A stretch of 64,000 nt of DNA from Candidatus Hungatella pullicola (lineage in GTDB: Bacteria; Bacillota; Clostridia; Lachnospirales; Lachnospiraceae). Shown in pieces: positions 34,623 to 43,268 of the stretch. The position numbers and the translations under genes are program-made. Each line of letters begins with the position of its first letter. Position 1 is the first letter of the stretch. The notes under the pieces are model-generated. The model saw only the letters and a program-made list of their open reading frames with translations. It had not been told where the DNA came from and did no database searches. Where the stretch lies: positions 1 through 64,000 of the forward strand of contig DXFU01000040.1 in NCBI GenBank assembly GCA_019114305.1, given 5' to 3'.

Positions 34623-36502
34623 TGAATTCCAACCGCAAAGCAGAGAGTTTAAGAAGACGATATGCCAGAACCAGCTCTTCCTTTTCCCAGGGACAGGGAA
34701 GAGGTCATGGAGGCGGTCCGGGCAGGGGAAGGCATATGAGGGGCGGGCGGCCTCAGAATGCAAAGGCGGCTGTGACTCGCCTGTTTTCCTATTTAAAAGG
34801 ATATAAACTGGCCATGGGAGCGGCATTTTTCTGTATTATTGTGAACACGGTATCCACTTTAGCCGGTTCCTATATGCTTCGTCCCATTATTAACCGATAT
34901 ATTGTACCCACAGACGGAAGCAGAGGAAGTATTTCGGGACTGGCGGGTTCCGTGGCTTTGCTGGGAGTCATTTATCTGGCAGGGGTGGGGGCTAATTACG
35001 CCCAGTCAAGAATTATGCTTACAATAGCTCAGAAATCGCTTCAGACCATCAGGGATGATCTGTTCTGCGGAATGCAGAAGCTTCCTGTCAGGTTTTATGA
35101 TACCAACAATAACGGAGATTTAATGAGCCGGTATACCAATGATGTGGATACTATCGGCCAGATGCTGAGCAGCACCCTGGTTCAGCTGTTTTCCGGTGTT
35201 TTAAGTATTATTGGAACCCTGGCTCTTATGCTGTATACCAATTTGTGGCTGACCTGTATTACGTTGATTATGATCCCTCTGATGCTGAAAGCAGGAGGCT
35301 TTGTGGCAGGACGAAGCCAGAAGTTCTTTACTGCCCAGCAGACCTCTCTTGGCGCTGTAAACGGATATATTGAGGAGATTATAACGGGACAGAAGGTAGT
35401 TAAGGTATTTTGCCATGAAGACACAGCCAGGGAAGAATTTCAGATTCTGAATCAAGACCTGCGGGACAATATGATAAGGGCTCAGTTTTTCGGAGGCGTT
35501 ATGGGGCCTGTGATGAACAACTTAAGCCAGATCAATTATACTCTTACTGCATGTATCGGAGGACTGCTCTGTGTACTGAGAGGTTTTGATGTAGGAGGAC
35601 TTACTGTGTTTCTTAATTTTTCCAGACAGTTCAGCCGTCCAATCAATGAAATTTCCATGCAGGTCAGCGTTGTATTTTCTGCATTGGCAGGAGCAGAGCG
35701 AGTCTTTGCAGTTATGGATGAGAAGCCGGAGGAAGAGGATGGCCCCGATTCTGTGGAATTAAAGCCAATGAAGGGATATGTGGAATTAAACCACGTAACC
35801 TTTGGGTATGACCCCGATAAGGTCATACTGAAAGACATCAGCCTTTATGCAAAGCCAGGACAGAAGATTGCTTTTGTAGGCTCCACAGGAGCCGGAAAAA
35901 CTACGATTACCAACCTGATTAACCGTTTTTATGACATTCAGGGAGGGGAGATTACCATTGACGGCGTTGATATACGGAAGATTAAAAGAGAAAATCTGAG
36001 GCGAAATATTGCTATGGTGCTTCAGGATACCCATCTGTTTACCGGCACGGTAATGGAAAATATCCGATATGGCCGGCTGGATGCTACAGATGAAGAGGTT
36101 ATTGAGGCTGCGAAAACGGCGTCCGCCTATAACTTTATTATGCATCTGCCTGACGGTTTCCACACTATGCTGGAGGGAGACGGAGCCAACTTAAGTCAGG
36201 GGCAGAGACAGCTTCTTAATATTGCCAGAGCGGCTATATCCAAAGCCCCGATACTGATTTTGGATGAGGCCACAAGTTCAGTTGATACCAAAACAGAAAA
36301 ACTAATTGAGTTGGGCATGGACCGGCTGATGGCAGACAGAACTACTTTTGTTATTGCTCATAGACTGTCCACGGTGCGCAACGCCAACGCCATTATGGTT
36401 CTGGAACATGGAGAAATTATTGAAAGGGGGGATCATGAGCAGCTGCTGAAGCAAAAGGGGAGATATTATCAGCTTTATACAGGACTGTTAGAGCTAGAGT
36501 AG
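34622..36502 (+). CDS. ABC exporter half-transporter with canonical nucleotide site
   Basis: This is a 626-aa half-transporter. The first ~50 residues are a soluble Gly/Arg/His-rich tail (GQGRGHGGGPGRGRHMRGG) before the membrane domain; such tails occur in clostridial members but have no assigned role. The ATPase is standard: GSTGAGKTT (~419), LSQGQRQL (~524), ILILDEATSSVD (~545, catalytic Glu present) and VIAHRLST (~578, His present). It overlaps the upstream subunit's stop codon by one base. It supplies the active hydrolysis site of the heterodimer. Confidence 0.93.
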   Translation: MNSNRKAESLRRRYARTSSSFSQGQGRGHGGGPGRGRHMRGGRPQNAKAAVTRLFSYLKGYKLAMGAAFFCIIVNTVSTLAGSYMLRPIINRYIVPTDGSRGSISGLAGSVALLGVIYLAGVGANYAQSRIMLTIAQKSLQTIRDDLFCGMQKLPVRFYDTNNNGDLMSRYTNDVDTIGQMLSSTLVQLFSGVLSIIGTLALMLYTNLWLTCITLIMIPLMLKAGGFVAGRSQKFFTAQQTSLGAVNGYIEEIITGQKVVKVFCHEDTAREEFQILNQDLRDNMIRAQFFGGVMGPVMNNLSQINYTLTACIGGLLCVLRGFDVGGLTVFLNFSRQFSRPINEISMQVSVVFSALAGAERVFAVMDEKPEEEDGPDSVELKPMKGYVELNHVTFGYDPDKVILKDISLYAKPGQKIAFVGSTGAGKTTITNLINRFYDIQGGEITIDGVDIRKIKRENLRRNIAMVLQDTHLFTGTVMENIRYGRLDATDEEVIEAAKTASAYNFIMHLPDGFHTMLEGDGANLSQGQRQLLNIARAAISKAPILILDEATSSVDTKTEKLIELGMDRLMADRTTFVIAHRLSTVRNANAIMVLEHGEIIERGDHEQLLKQKGRYYQLYTGLLELE

Positions 36503-36522
36503 AAAAAGAAGGAATACAAAAC

Positions 36523-36576
36523 ATTGTATACAATATGTAATTTGAGATTGTTAAGAATTTCGAATTATGTTATACT
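36523..36576 (+). promoter_or_regulatory. Promoter of the rnf operon with upstream palindrome
   Basis: There is a -35 TTGTTA (36548-36553), a 17-bp spacer and a -10 TATACT (36571-36576). The perfect 12-bp palindrome ATTGTATACAAT (36523-36534) lies 13 bp upstream of the -35, a place suited to an activator or repressor. Confidence 0.65.
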
Positions 36577-36645
36577 AATATGGCGATTACGGAATGGCTG
36601 GTTCTGTAAGAAGCGAAAGAAATGTATAGAAAGAAGGTTAGTTAG

Positions 36646-37971
36646 ATGGGTTTGGCTACATTTAAAGGCGGAGTCCACCCCTATGAGGGAAAAGAACTGT
36701 CCATGAGTAAACCTGTACAGACGCTGGAGCCAAAGGGAGAGCTGGTGTATCCGCTTTCACAGCATATTGGCGCTCCTGCAAAGCCTTTGGTGAAAAAGGG
36801 AGACCAGGTGCTTGCAGGCCAGAAGATCGGTGAGTCTCAGGGATTTGTTTCCGCAGATGTAATCTGCTCTGTATCCGGAACAGTAAAGGCAGTGGAGCCG
36901 AGGATGACTGCAGGAGGAGCTATGGCAATGTCTGTGGTTGTGGAAAGCGATGGACAGTATACAGCAGTCCAGGGCTTTGGAACTGCCAGAGACTATAAGA
37001 GTCTGTCAAAAGAAGAAATTCGAAATGCGGTGAAGGAGGCAGGAATTGTGGGAATGGGAGGCGCCGGCTTTCCTACTCATGTAAAACTGGCTCCCAAAGA
37101 TGATTCTAAAATTGATTATGTCATTGTAAACGGCGCGGAATGTGAGCCATATCTTACCTCCGATTACCGGATGATGTTGGAAATGCCTGAGAAGATTGTG
37201 GAAGGCCTTAAGGTTATTCTTCAATTATTTGAGAATGCCAAGGGAATTATCGGCATTGAGGCAAATAAGCCAGAGGCCATTAAGGTTCTCACCGATCTTG
37301 TTAAGAACGAGCCAAGGATTTCTGTATGTACTTTAAAAACCAAGTATCCTCAGGGAGGAGAGCGTACTCTTATTTATGCGGCCACAGGAAGAAAGATTAA
37401 TTCTTCCATGCTTCCTGCTGATGTCGGCTGCATTGTTGATAATGTGGGAACTGTGGTGGCTGTGGCTGACGCAGTATGCAGAAATATACCGCTGATTCAG
37501 AGAATTGTTACTATTACCGGAGACGCCGTGGCCGATCCGAAAAATTTTCTGGTGAGAACAGGAACCTGTTTTCAGGAGTTGGTAGATGGAGCCGGCGGAT
37601 TTAAGGAAGAGCCTGAGAAGCTGATTTCCGGCGGACCGATGATGGGAACTGCCATGTTTGGACTGAACGTGCCGGTTACCAAGGTGACCTCTGCACTGAC
37701 CTGCTTTACCAGGGATACAGTGGCAGCCAATGCGCCCACTGCCTGCATACGCTGCGGAAGATGTGCGGATGTATGTCCAAGCCATGTTATTCCTCAGCTG
37801 ATGATGGAGGCTGCGGAGCGTTCCGATATTGATCTTTTTGTAAAGTATGACGGCATGGAATGCTGTGAATGCGGATGCTGTACCTATATTTGTCCTGCCA
37901 AAAGGCCTTTGACCCAGGCTTTCCGGGAGATGCGAAAAGTAGTTGCGGCCAGCAGAAAGAAGAAGGCATAG
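36646..37971 (+). CDS. rnfC: Electron transport complex subunit RnfC
   Basis: This is a 441-aa peripheral subunit of the Rnf complex, which couples reduced ferredoxin to NAD+ reduction and pumps Na+ or H+. It starts with the typical FKGGVHPYEGKELS. A Rossmann-like NADH/FMN region contains GMGGAGFPTHVKL and NGAECEPY. Two [4Fe-4S] motifs end the protein: CIRCGRCADVCP (~367-378) and CCECGCCTYICPAKRP (~406). It is the first gene of rnfCDGEAB, the usual clostridial order. An upstream promoter sits in the 143-bp gap after the exporter genes. Confidence 0.96.
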   Translation: MGLATFKGGVHPYEGKELSMSKPVQTLEPKGELVYPLSQHIGAPAKPLVKKGDQVLAGQKIGESQGFVSADVICSVSGTVKAVEPRMTAGGAMAMSVVVESDGQYTAVQGFGTARDYKSLSKEEIRNAVKEAGIVGMGGAGFPTHVKLAPKDDSKIDYVIVNGAECEPYLTSDYRMMLEMPEKIVEGLKVILQLFENAKGIIGIEANKPEAIKVLTDLVKNEPRISVCTLKTKYPQGGERTLIYAATGRKINSSMLPADVGCIVDNVGTVVAVADAVCRNIPLIQRIVTITGDAVADPKNFLVRTGTCFQELVDGAGGFKEEPEKLISGGPMMGTAMFGLNVPVTKVTSALTCFTRDTVAANAPTACIRCGRCADVCPSHVIPQLMMEAAERSDIDLFVKYDGMECCECGCCTYICPAKRPLTQAFREMRKVVAASRKKKA

Positions 37972-37982
37972 GAGGAAAGGAC

Positions 37983-38906
37983 ATGGGTAAATTGTTAAAT
38001 GTATCTTCATCGCCGCATGTCAGAGATTGTACAACTACCAGAAATATTATGTTTGATGTGGCGATTGCCATGCTTCCGGCAACGGCGTATGGCGTATATC
38101 AGTTTGGAATAAAAGCGGCGCTTGTGTTAATGGTCACTGTGCTTTCCTGCGTGCTCAGCGAGTATGTATATCAGAAGCTGATGGGAAAACCGGTCACCAT
38201 AAGCGATGGAAGCGCTCTGGTTACAGGTATGATTCTTGGCTTAAACATGCCTCCGGAGATCCCGCTGTGGATGCCGGTTCTGGGCGGAATGTTCGCTATA
38301 ATCGTAGTAAAGCAGCTGTACGGAGGCCTGGGACAGAACTTTATGAACCCGGCCCTGGCAGCCAGATGTTTTATGCTCATTGCCTTTGCCGGACCAATGA
38401 CCACCTTTACTTATAATAATGCAGTAGTAAGTCCAACACCTCTGGCAGCCCTGAAGGCCGGGCAGACTGTGGACCTTCCTGCCATGTTTATTGGAAAGAT
38501 TCCAGGGACCATTGGAGAGGTATCTGTAATTGCTCTTCTTATCGGTGCTGTGTATCTGCTGGTTAAGAAGGTAATAACTCTTCGGATTCCGGCCACATAT
38601 CTCATAACCTTTGCATTGTTTGTATTTTTGTTTGGTCAGCATAATTTTGAATATGTTCTGGCTCATCTTTGCGGAGGCGGAATTATATTCGGAGCGTTTT
38701 TTATGGCTACCGATTATGTTACCAGCCCTATAACAAAAAAAGGCCAGATTGTATATGGCATCCTTCTGGGGATTCTTACAGGACTTTTCCGACTGTTCGG
38801 CGGATCTGCGGAGGGTGTTTCCTATGCAATTATCATCAGCAACATTCTGGTTCCCCTGATTGAGAAAGTAACTCTTCCAAAGGCATTTGGAAAGGAGGGC
38901 AAATAA
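37983..38906 (+). CDS. rnfD: Electron transport complex subunit RnfD
   Basis: This is a 307-aa membrane subunit starting at ATG 37983 behind GGAGGAAAGGAC; a longer frame from 37869 runs through rnfC and is not used. It has multiple hydrophobic spans. SPTPLAALK (~137-145) corresponds to the region where RnfD carries FMN covalently on Thr. GGLGQNFMNPALAARCFML and ATDYVTSPITKKGQIVYG are typical. It lies 11 bp after rnfC. Confidence 0.94.
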   Translation: MGKLLNVSSSPHVRDCTTTRNIMFDVAIAMLPATAYGVYQFGIKAALVLMVTVLSCVLSEYVYQKLMGKPVTISDGSALVTGMILGLNMPPEIPLWMPVLGGMFAIIVVKQLYGGLGQNFMNPALAARCFMLIAFAGPMTTFTYNNAVVSPTPLAALKAGQTVDLPAMFIGKIPGTIGEVSVIALLIGAVYLLVKKVITLRIPATYLITFALFVFLFGQHNFEYVLAHLCGGGIIFGAFFMATDYVTSPITKKGQIVYGILLGILTGLFRLFGGSAEGVSYAIIISNILVPLIEKVTLPKAFGKEGK

Positions 38907-38907
38907 G

Positions 38908-39528
38908 ATGAAAAAAGGCGGTTTTATAAAGGATGCCCTTATTTTATTTGCAATAACCATTATTGCAGGATTTCTTCTGGGAGCCGTGTACCAGGTTACC
39001 AAAGAGCCTATAATCCTGGCAGAGGCGGCTGCCAGTATGGAAAAATACCGCTTGGCTTATCCGGCTGCGGCAGAATTTACTGCTGACGAGGCTCTTCAGG
39101 AGCAGGTAGAGATTTCTGCCGACACGCTTGCCCAGGAAAAACCGGAATACGGCAATGTAAGGGTAGATACGGCCCTGAATGCGGTAGATGCCTCTGGCAA
39201 TATAATCGGCTATATTATTACAGCTACCAGCGGCGACAGTTACGGCGGAGATGTTCAGGTGTCTGTGGGAATTACCCTGGAGGGAACCATTACCGGAGTG
39301 GAGCTGTTAACTATTAATGATACTCCTGGACTTGGAATGAAAGCGGCAGAGCCGGAGTTCAAAGACCAGTATAAAGATAAGACGGTAGAGGAGTTTGCAG
39401 TGACAAAAACAGGAAGTACCTCAGACTCTGAGATTGACTCCATCAGCGGCGCTACGATTACGTCATCAGCAGTAACTAACGCAGTAAACGCGGCTTTGTA
39501 TTTTGCCGCTAACTGTACAGGACAGTAG
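38908..39528 (+). CDS. rnfG: Electron transport complex subunit RnfG
   Basis: This is a 206-aa protein starting at 38908 behind AAGGAGGG. A single N-terminal membrane anchor (residues ~8-28) is followed by an outside FMN_bind domain. The flavinylation motif SGATITSSAV (~179-188) is intact, so FMN should be attached to the Thr. TPGLGMKAAEPEF is also typical. The start lies 1 bp after the rnfD stop. Confidence 0.95.
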   Translation: MKKGGFIKDALILFAITIIAGFLLGAVYQVTKEPIILAEAAASMEKYRLAYPAAAEFTADEALQEQVEISADTLAQEKPEYGNVRVDTALNAVDASGNIIGYIITATSGDSYGGDVQVSVGITLEGTITGVELLTINDTPGLGMKAAEPEFKDQYKDKTVEEFAVTKTGSTSDSEIDSISGATITSSAVTNAVNAALYFAANCTGQ

Positions 39529-39539
39529 GAGGTGGGAAG

Positions 39540-40277
39540 ATGAATAAGATAACAGAGCGTTTATACAACGGTATTGTAAAGGAAAATCCAACCTTTGTGC
39601 TGATGCTGGGAATGTGTCCGACTCTTGCGGTTACTACCTCGGCCATTAACGGCTTGGGAATGGGGCTTTCCACCACAGCCGTGCTTATGTTTTCTAATAT
39701 GATTATTTCTGCCATGAGAAAGATTATTCCGGATCGAGTAAGAATTCCGGCTTATATTGTTATCGTGGCGACTTTGGTTACTATTGTGCAGCTGCTTTTG
39801 CAGGCCTATGTGCGGGGTATTTACAACGCACTTGGAATTTACATTCCTCTGATTGTTGTAAACTGTATTATTTTGGGAAGAGCAGAAGCCTATGCTTCCA
39901 AAAACGGAGTGCTTGCCTCTACTTTTGACGGAATCGGCATGGGACTAGGATTTACTATTGCTTTGACCTGTATTGGTCTGATTCGAGAGATCTTAGGTTC
40001 CGGATCAGCTTTTGGCATTCCTTTCATTCCGGAAGAGTACCATATTTCTATTTTCGTCCTTGCTCCGGGTGCTTTCTTTGTACTGTCTGTTTTGACAGCT
40101 CTTCAGAACAAGTTTAAAGCGCCTTCCGCAACCAATGGATCTGCTCCTAAGTCTAATCTGGCCTGCGGCGGAGATTGTATGAACTGCAGCGGCTCCTCCT
40201 GTATGACCAATCATCAGCTGATTACTGATGAAATGAACCGGGAGCAGAAGAAGCAAGGCACAGGAAAACAACAGTAG
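39540..40277 (+). CDS. rnfE: Electron transport complex subunit RnfE, with Cys-rich C-terminal tail
   Basis: This is a 245-aa membrane subunit of the NqrD/RnfE family, with six hydrophobic spans, LGMCPTLAVTTSAINGLGMG near the N-terminus and GFTIALTCIGLIREILGSG later. Unlike minimal RnfE proteins, it ends in a soluble tail with five cysteines (ACGGDCMNCSGSSC, about 210-222) followed by a charged end. The tail could bind metal or Fe-S, but nothing proves this. The ribosome site is AGGAGGTGGGAAG. Confidence 0.93.
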   Translation: MNKITERLYNGIVKENPTFVLMLGMCPTLAVTTSAINGLGMGLSTTAVLMFSNMIISAMRKIIPDRVRIPAYIVIVATLVTIVQLLLQAYVRGIYNALGIYIPLIVVNCIILGRAEAYASKNGVLASTFDGIGMGLGFTIALTCIGLIREILGSGSAFGIPFIPEEYHISIFVLAPGAFFVLSVLTALQNKFKAPSATNGSAPKSNLACGGDCMNCSGSSCMTNHQLITDEMNREQKKQGTGKQQ

Positions 40278-40289
40278 GAGGAAGGGTAA

Positions 40290-40865
40290 ATGAAAGATTT
40301 GCTGTTAATAGCCATTGGCTCAGCACTGGTGAATAATGTAGTGCTCAGCCAGTTTTTAGGTCTTTGTCCATTTCTTGGAGTTTCAAAGAATGTTAAGACC
40401 TCTGCCGGTATGGGAGCGGCGGTAATTTTTGTCATTACCATATCTTCCTTTGTGACCAGCGTCATATACAAGGGAATTTTAACTCCCCTGAACCTGGAAT
40501 ATCTTCAGACAATCGTATTTATTCTTGTAATTGCGGCCTTGGTTCAGTTTGTGGAAATGTTCCTTAAAAAATCTATGCCGTCTCTTTATGAGGCTTTGGG
40601 TGTATATCTGCCTCTGATTACTACCAACTGCGCAGTATTAGGCGTGGCCCTGACCAATGTTCAGAACGACTATAGTATTTTAGAAAGCGTTGTAAACGGT
40701 GTGGGAATTTCTGTTGGTTTTACGATTGCTATTGTTATGCTGGCAGGCGTGCGGGAAAGAATCCAGTACAATGATGTGCCTCGTTCTTTCCAGGGGTCTC
40801 CCATTGTGCTCATTACAGCGGGCCTTATGGCAATTGCGTTTTTCGGATTTTCCGGATTAATATAA
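40290..40865 (+). CDS. rnfA: Electron transport complex subunit RnfA
   Basis: This is a 191-aa membrane subunit homologous to RnfE but inverted in topology. The hallmarks are NNVVLSQFLGLCPFLGVSKN near the N-terminus and LPLITTNCAVLGVAL in the middle. In solved Rnf/Nqr complexes the cysteines in these two segments hold a [2Fe-2S] centre with the partner subunit. The start lies 12 bp after rnfE behind AGGAGGAAGG. Confidence 0.95.
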   Translation: MKDLLLIAIGSALVNNVVLSQFLGLCPFLGVSKNVKTSAGMGAAVIFVITISSFVTSVIYKGILTPLNLEYLQTIVFILVIAALVQFVEMFLKKSMPSLYEALGVYLPLITTNCAVLGVALTNVQNDYSILESVVNGVGISVGFTIAIVMLAGVRERIQYNDVPRSFQGSPIVLITAGLMAIAFFGFSGLI

Positions 40866-40880
40866 GGGAGGAGTCTGAGA

Positions 40881-41669
40881 ATGATAACGGGTATAATTCT
40901 GGCAGCAGTAGTAGTAGGCATCGTAGGAATTTTGATTGGTGTTTTTCTGGGCGTGGCCAGTGAAAAGTTTAAAGTAGAAGTAGACGAAAGAGAAGTCCTG
41001 GTTCGGGAAGAGCTTCCAGGAAATAACTGCGGCGGCTGCGGTTATGCGGGCTGCGATGCTTTGGCAAAGGCAATTGCCGCAGGGGAAGCTGCTGTAGATG
41101 CCTGTCCTGTGGGAGGGGCTGCTGTTGCCGAAAAGATCGGAGCCATTATGGGTGTTTCCGGAGGCAAAGCAGAGAAAAAAGTGGCTTTTGTAAAGTGTAA
41201 GGGTACCTGTGACAAGGCCCAGGTTAAATATAACTATTTTGGAATTGATGACTGCCGCAAGATTACTGCGGTCCCGGGCAATGGTCCAAAAGCCTGTACT
41301 TATGGCTGTATGGGATATGGTTCCTGCGTTAAGGCCTGCGCTTTTGACGCCATCCACGTAGTGGACGGAGTGGCCGTAGTGGATAAGGAAAAATGCGTTG
41401 CCTGCGGTAAGTGTGTGGCAGCCTGTCCGAACAATCTGATTGAGCTGGTGCCATATAAAGCTAATCATCTGGTACAGTGTAATTCCCATGACAAGGGCAA
41501 AGAGGTAAAAGAAAAATGTCAGGCAGGCTGTATTGGCTGTACCCTGTGTACCAGACAGTGCGAATTTGATGCTATCCATATGGATAATAATGTTGCTGTT
41601 ATTGATTATGAAAAGTGTACCAACTGCGGAAAATGCGCCGAAAAGTGTCCGGTTAAGGTTATTGTATAG
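40881..41669 (+). CDS. rnfB: Electron transport complex subunit RnfB
   Basis: This 262-aa ferredoxin-interacting subunit is anchored by an N-terminal helix (residues ~2-25). A [4Fe-4S] motif NCGGCGYAGCDALA (~50) with a later CP follows. Several ferredoxin-type clusters come next: CMGYGSCVKAC, CVACGKCVAACP, CIGCTLCTRQC and CTNCGKCAEKCP. It is the entry point for electrons from ferredoxin. It is the last gene of the operon and is followed by a hairpin terminator. Confidence 0.95.
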   Translation: MITGIILAAVVVGIVGILIGVFLGVASEKFKVEVDEREVLVREELPGNNCGGCGYAGCDALAKAIAAGEAAVDACPVGGAAVAEKIGAIMGVSGGKAEKKVAFVKCKGTCDKAQVKYNYFGIDDCRKITAVPGNGPKACTYGCMGYGSCVKACAFDAIHVVDGVAVVDKEKCVACGKCVAACPNNLIELVPYKANHLVQCNSHDKGKEVKEKCQAGCIGCTLCTRQCEFDAIHMDNNVAVIDYEKCTNCGKCAEKCPVKVIV

Positions 41670-41731
41670 GGCTTGACCCCAAAATTAAGATTTTTTGTTT
41701 TCCCTTTTAATTCAGTAATGGGAATATAGGG

Positions 41732-41782
41732 AAAAGGCGTCATAGATTGTCAGAAGCGTCTGGCTGGTCTATGGCGCTTTTT
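41732..41782 (+). terminator. Rho-independent terminator of the rnf operon
   Basis: AAAAGGCGTCATAGA (41732-41746) pairs with TCTATGGCGCTTTTT (41768-41782) using two G·T wobbles. The right arm ends in the T-run. Confidence 0.85.
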
Positions 41783-41981
41783 CAGTGAAGAAAATATAGA
41801 AGGGATACTGGCTGTATTTCAGACAGATTTGGGCAAAGAACTGTTTGCTCCTTACAGACATAGAGGATTTCCTGGAAACAGAGAGGGGAGGTATGAAAGT
41901 TCTCTATTCAGGGCCGGAAATAAGAAAAAGAAACAGCAATGGCAGATCGAGTGAGGTAAAAGTGAATGAATAGTTTATATA
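41783..41981. other. Intergenic sequence with no recognised gene
   Basis: Between the rnf terminator and the LysR promoter I see no supported gene. A short open stretch (about 41789-41953, plus strand) has no start codon or recognisable similarity. Confidence 0.5.
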
Positions 41982-42010
41982 TTGCCTGACAGGCATGGCA
42001 GTAGTATAAT
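41982..42010 (+). promoter_or_regulatory. Promoter of the second LysR gene with overlapping LysR box
   Basis: There is a -35 TTGCCT (41982-41987), a 17-bp spacer and a -10 TATAAT (42005-42010). TGCCTGACAGGCA (41983-41995) is a perfect 5-3-5 inverted repeat with the T-N11-A form of a LysR box, overlapping the -35. This fits negative autoregulation. Confidence 0.68.
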
Positions 42011-42039
42011 GAAATCCATAAAAATGGGGAGGTTTATAG

Positions 42040-42918
42040 ATGGAGATTCGTCTGCTTCGGTATTTTTTGACAGTTGCTAGGGAAGAGAGTATTACAAAGG
42101 CTGCTGAAGCGCTGCATATTACGCAGCCAACTTTGAGCAGACAGATGGCCCAGATGGAAGAAGAAATGGGAGTCAAGCTTTTCCACAGGGGTACCAGAAA
42201 AATATCCCTTACCAGTGAGGGATTATTGCTTCGCCGACGGGGAGAGGAAATTTTGGAGCTGGTAGACAAAACAGAAAGGGAGCTTGCAAAGCAGGATGAG
42301 ACAGTGGAAGGCATGGTATCCGTAGGCTGCGGTGATTTGACGGCTGTGCAGATTCTTCCGGACTTATTCCGTTCTTTCCATGAGCGTTATCCGGCAGTTA
42401 CTTTTGATTTATACACAGCAACTGCTGACGATGTAAAGGATCGGATGGACAGGGGGCTGACAGATCTGGGGTTGCTGCTGGAACCTGTCAGTATAGAAAC
42501 GTATGATTATATACGCCTTAATCAACGGGAAGAGTGGGTGGTTGCCATGCATCCGGAATCACCACTGGCAGAACTGGAACGTGTTACGGCAAAGGATTTG
42601 AAGGATGTTCCTCTGATTTTACCTCGAAGGCTTACGGTTCGAAGTGAATTGGCACATTGGTTCGGCCAGTATTACAGCAATTTGAATGTTCTGTTTACCA
42701 GCAATCTTCCCTCCAACAGTTGTATTATGGTGAACAGCAAACTGGCATACGCCATTATCGCTCAGGGCTCCATTTCCTTTTGGGATAAGGGAAACATCAC
42801 ATGTCGTCCACTGTCACCGCCGCTGACGGCGACCAGTGTGCTGGCATGGAAGCGCCATCAGCCATTTGCGGCGGCAGCCGAAAAATTCATTCAATATGCC
42901 AGGGAGACTTTGGGGTAA
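42040..42918 (+). CDS. LysR-family transcriptional regulator
   Basis: This is a 292-aa protein of normal length. The N-terminal helix-turn-helix reads SITKAAEALHITQPTLSRQMAQMEEEMG, followed by LFHRG. The effector domain covers residues ~92-290. GGGGAGG precedes the start. No divergent or downstream target gene is evident; the next intact gene downstream lies beyond the GNAT and insertion-sequence relics. Its promoter carries a matching LysR box. Confidence 0.9.
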   Translation: MEIRLLRYFLTVAREESITKAAEALHITQPTLSRQMAQMEEEMGVKLFHRGTRKISLTSEGLLLRRRGEEILELVDKTERELAKQDETVEGMVSVGCGDLTAVQILPDLFRSFHERYPAVTFDLYTATADDVKDRMDRGLTDLGLLLEPVSIETYDYIRLNQREEWVVAMHPESPLAELERVTAKDLKDVPLILPRRLTVRSELAHWFGQYYSNLNVLFTSNLPSNSCIMVNSKLAYAIIAQGSISFWDKGNITCRPLSPPLTATSVLAWKRHQPFAAAAEKFIQYARETLG

Positions 42919-43268
42919 AGCAAATTATTTGTCTTTTTGATTACAATGATATTAAAAGAATTGAAAGAGCTTTATATAACGACTTATAATAAGAAATACG
43001 GAGGCACAGAAGAATAGCACTTGAAATACAGTGCCTTTTTCTAGGCTATAAAATAGCAATGTTTATCATTTCCTGATTATCTGTTCTTTACTTATTAAAG
43101 CATTATTGGTCAAAAGTTTATTGCGAAAGCAATGTTATAAGACACGCTTGATAAATGATGATAAAATAAGTATTCTTATCAAAGCAGAAAAGAAATGACA
43201 GTATTATTTATCCATGATATAACTACCTACAAAGAAAACAATAAATTGGAATTTATGGAGATGATAAA
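42919..43268. other. AT-rich intergenic stretch at the edge of the accessory region
   Basis: No gene is supported here. A weak terminator-like hairpin (AGGCAC 43002-43007 with GTGCCT 43031-43036, then TTTT) may end the LysR transcript. The sequence becomes clearly AT-richer than the flanking core genes. Confidence 0.5.

Noticed and set aside
36541..36576. Rex redox-repressor site at the rnf promoter
   Set aside because: Only one TTGTTAA half is present, and it coincides with the -35 box; the second inverted half is missing.
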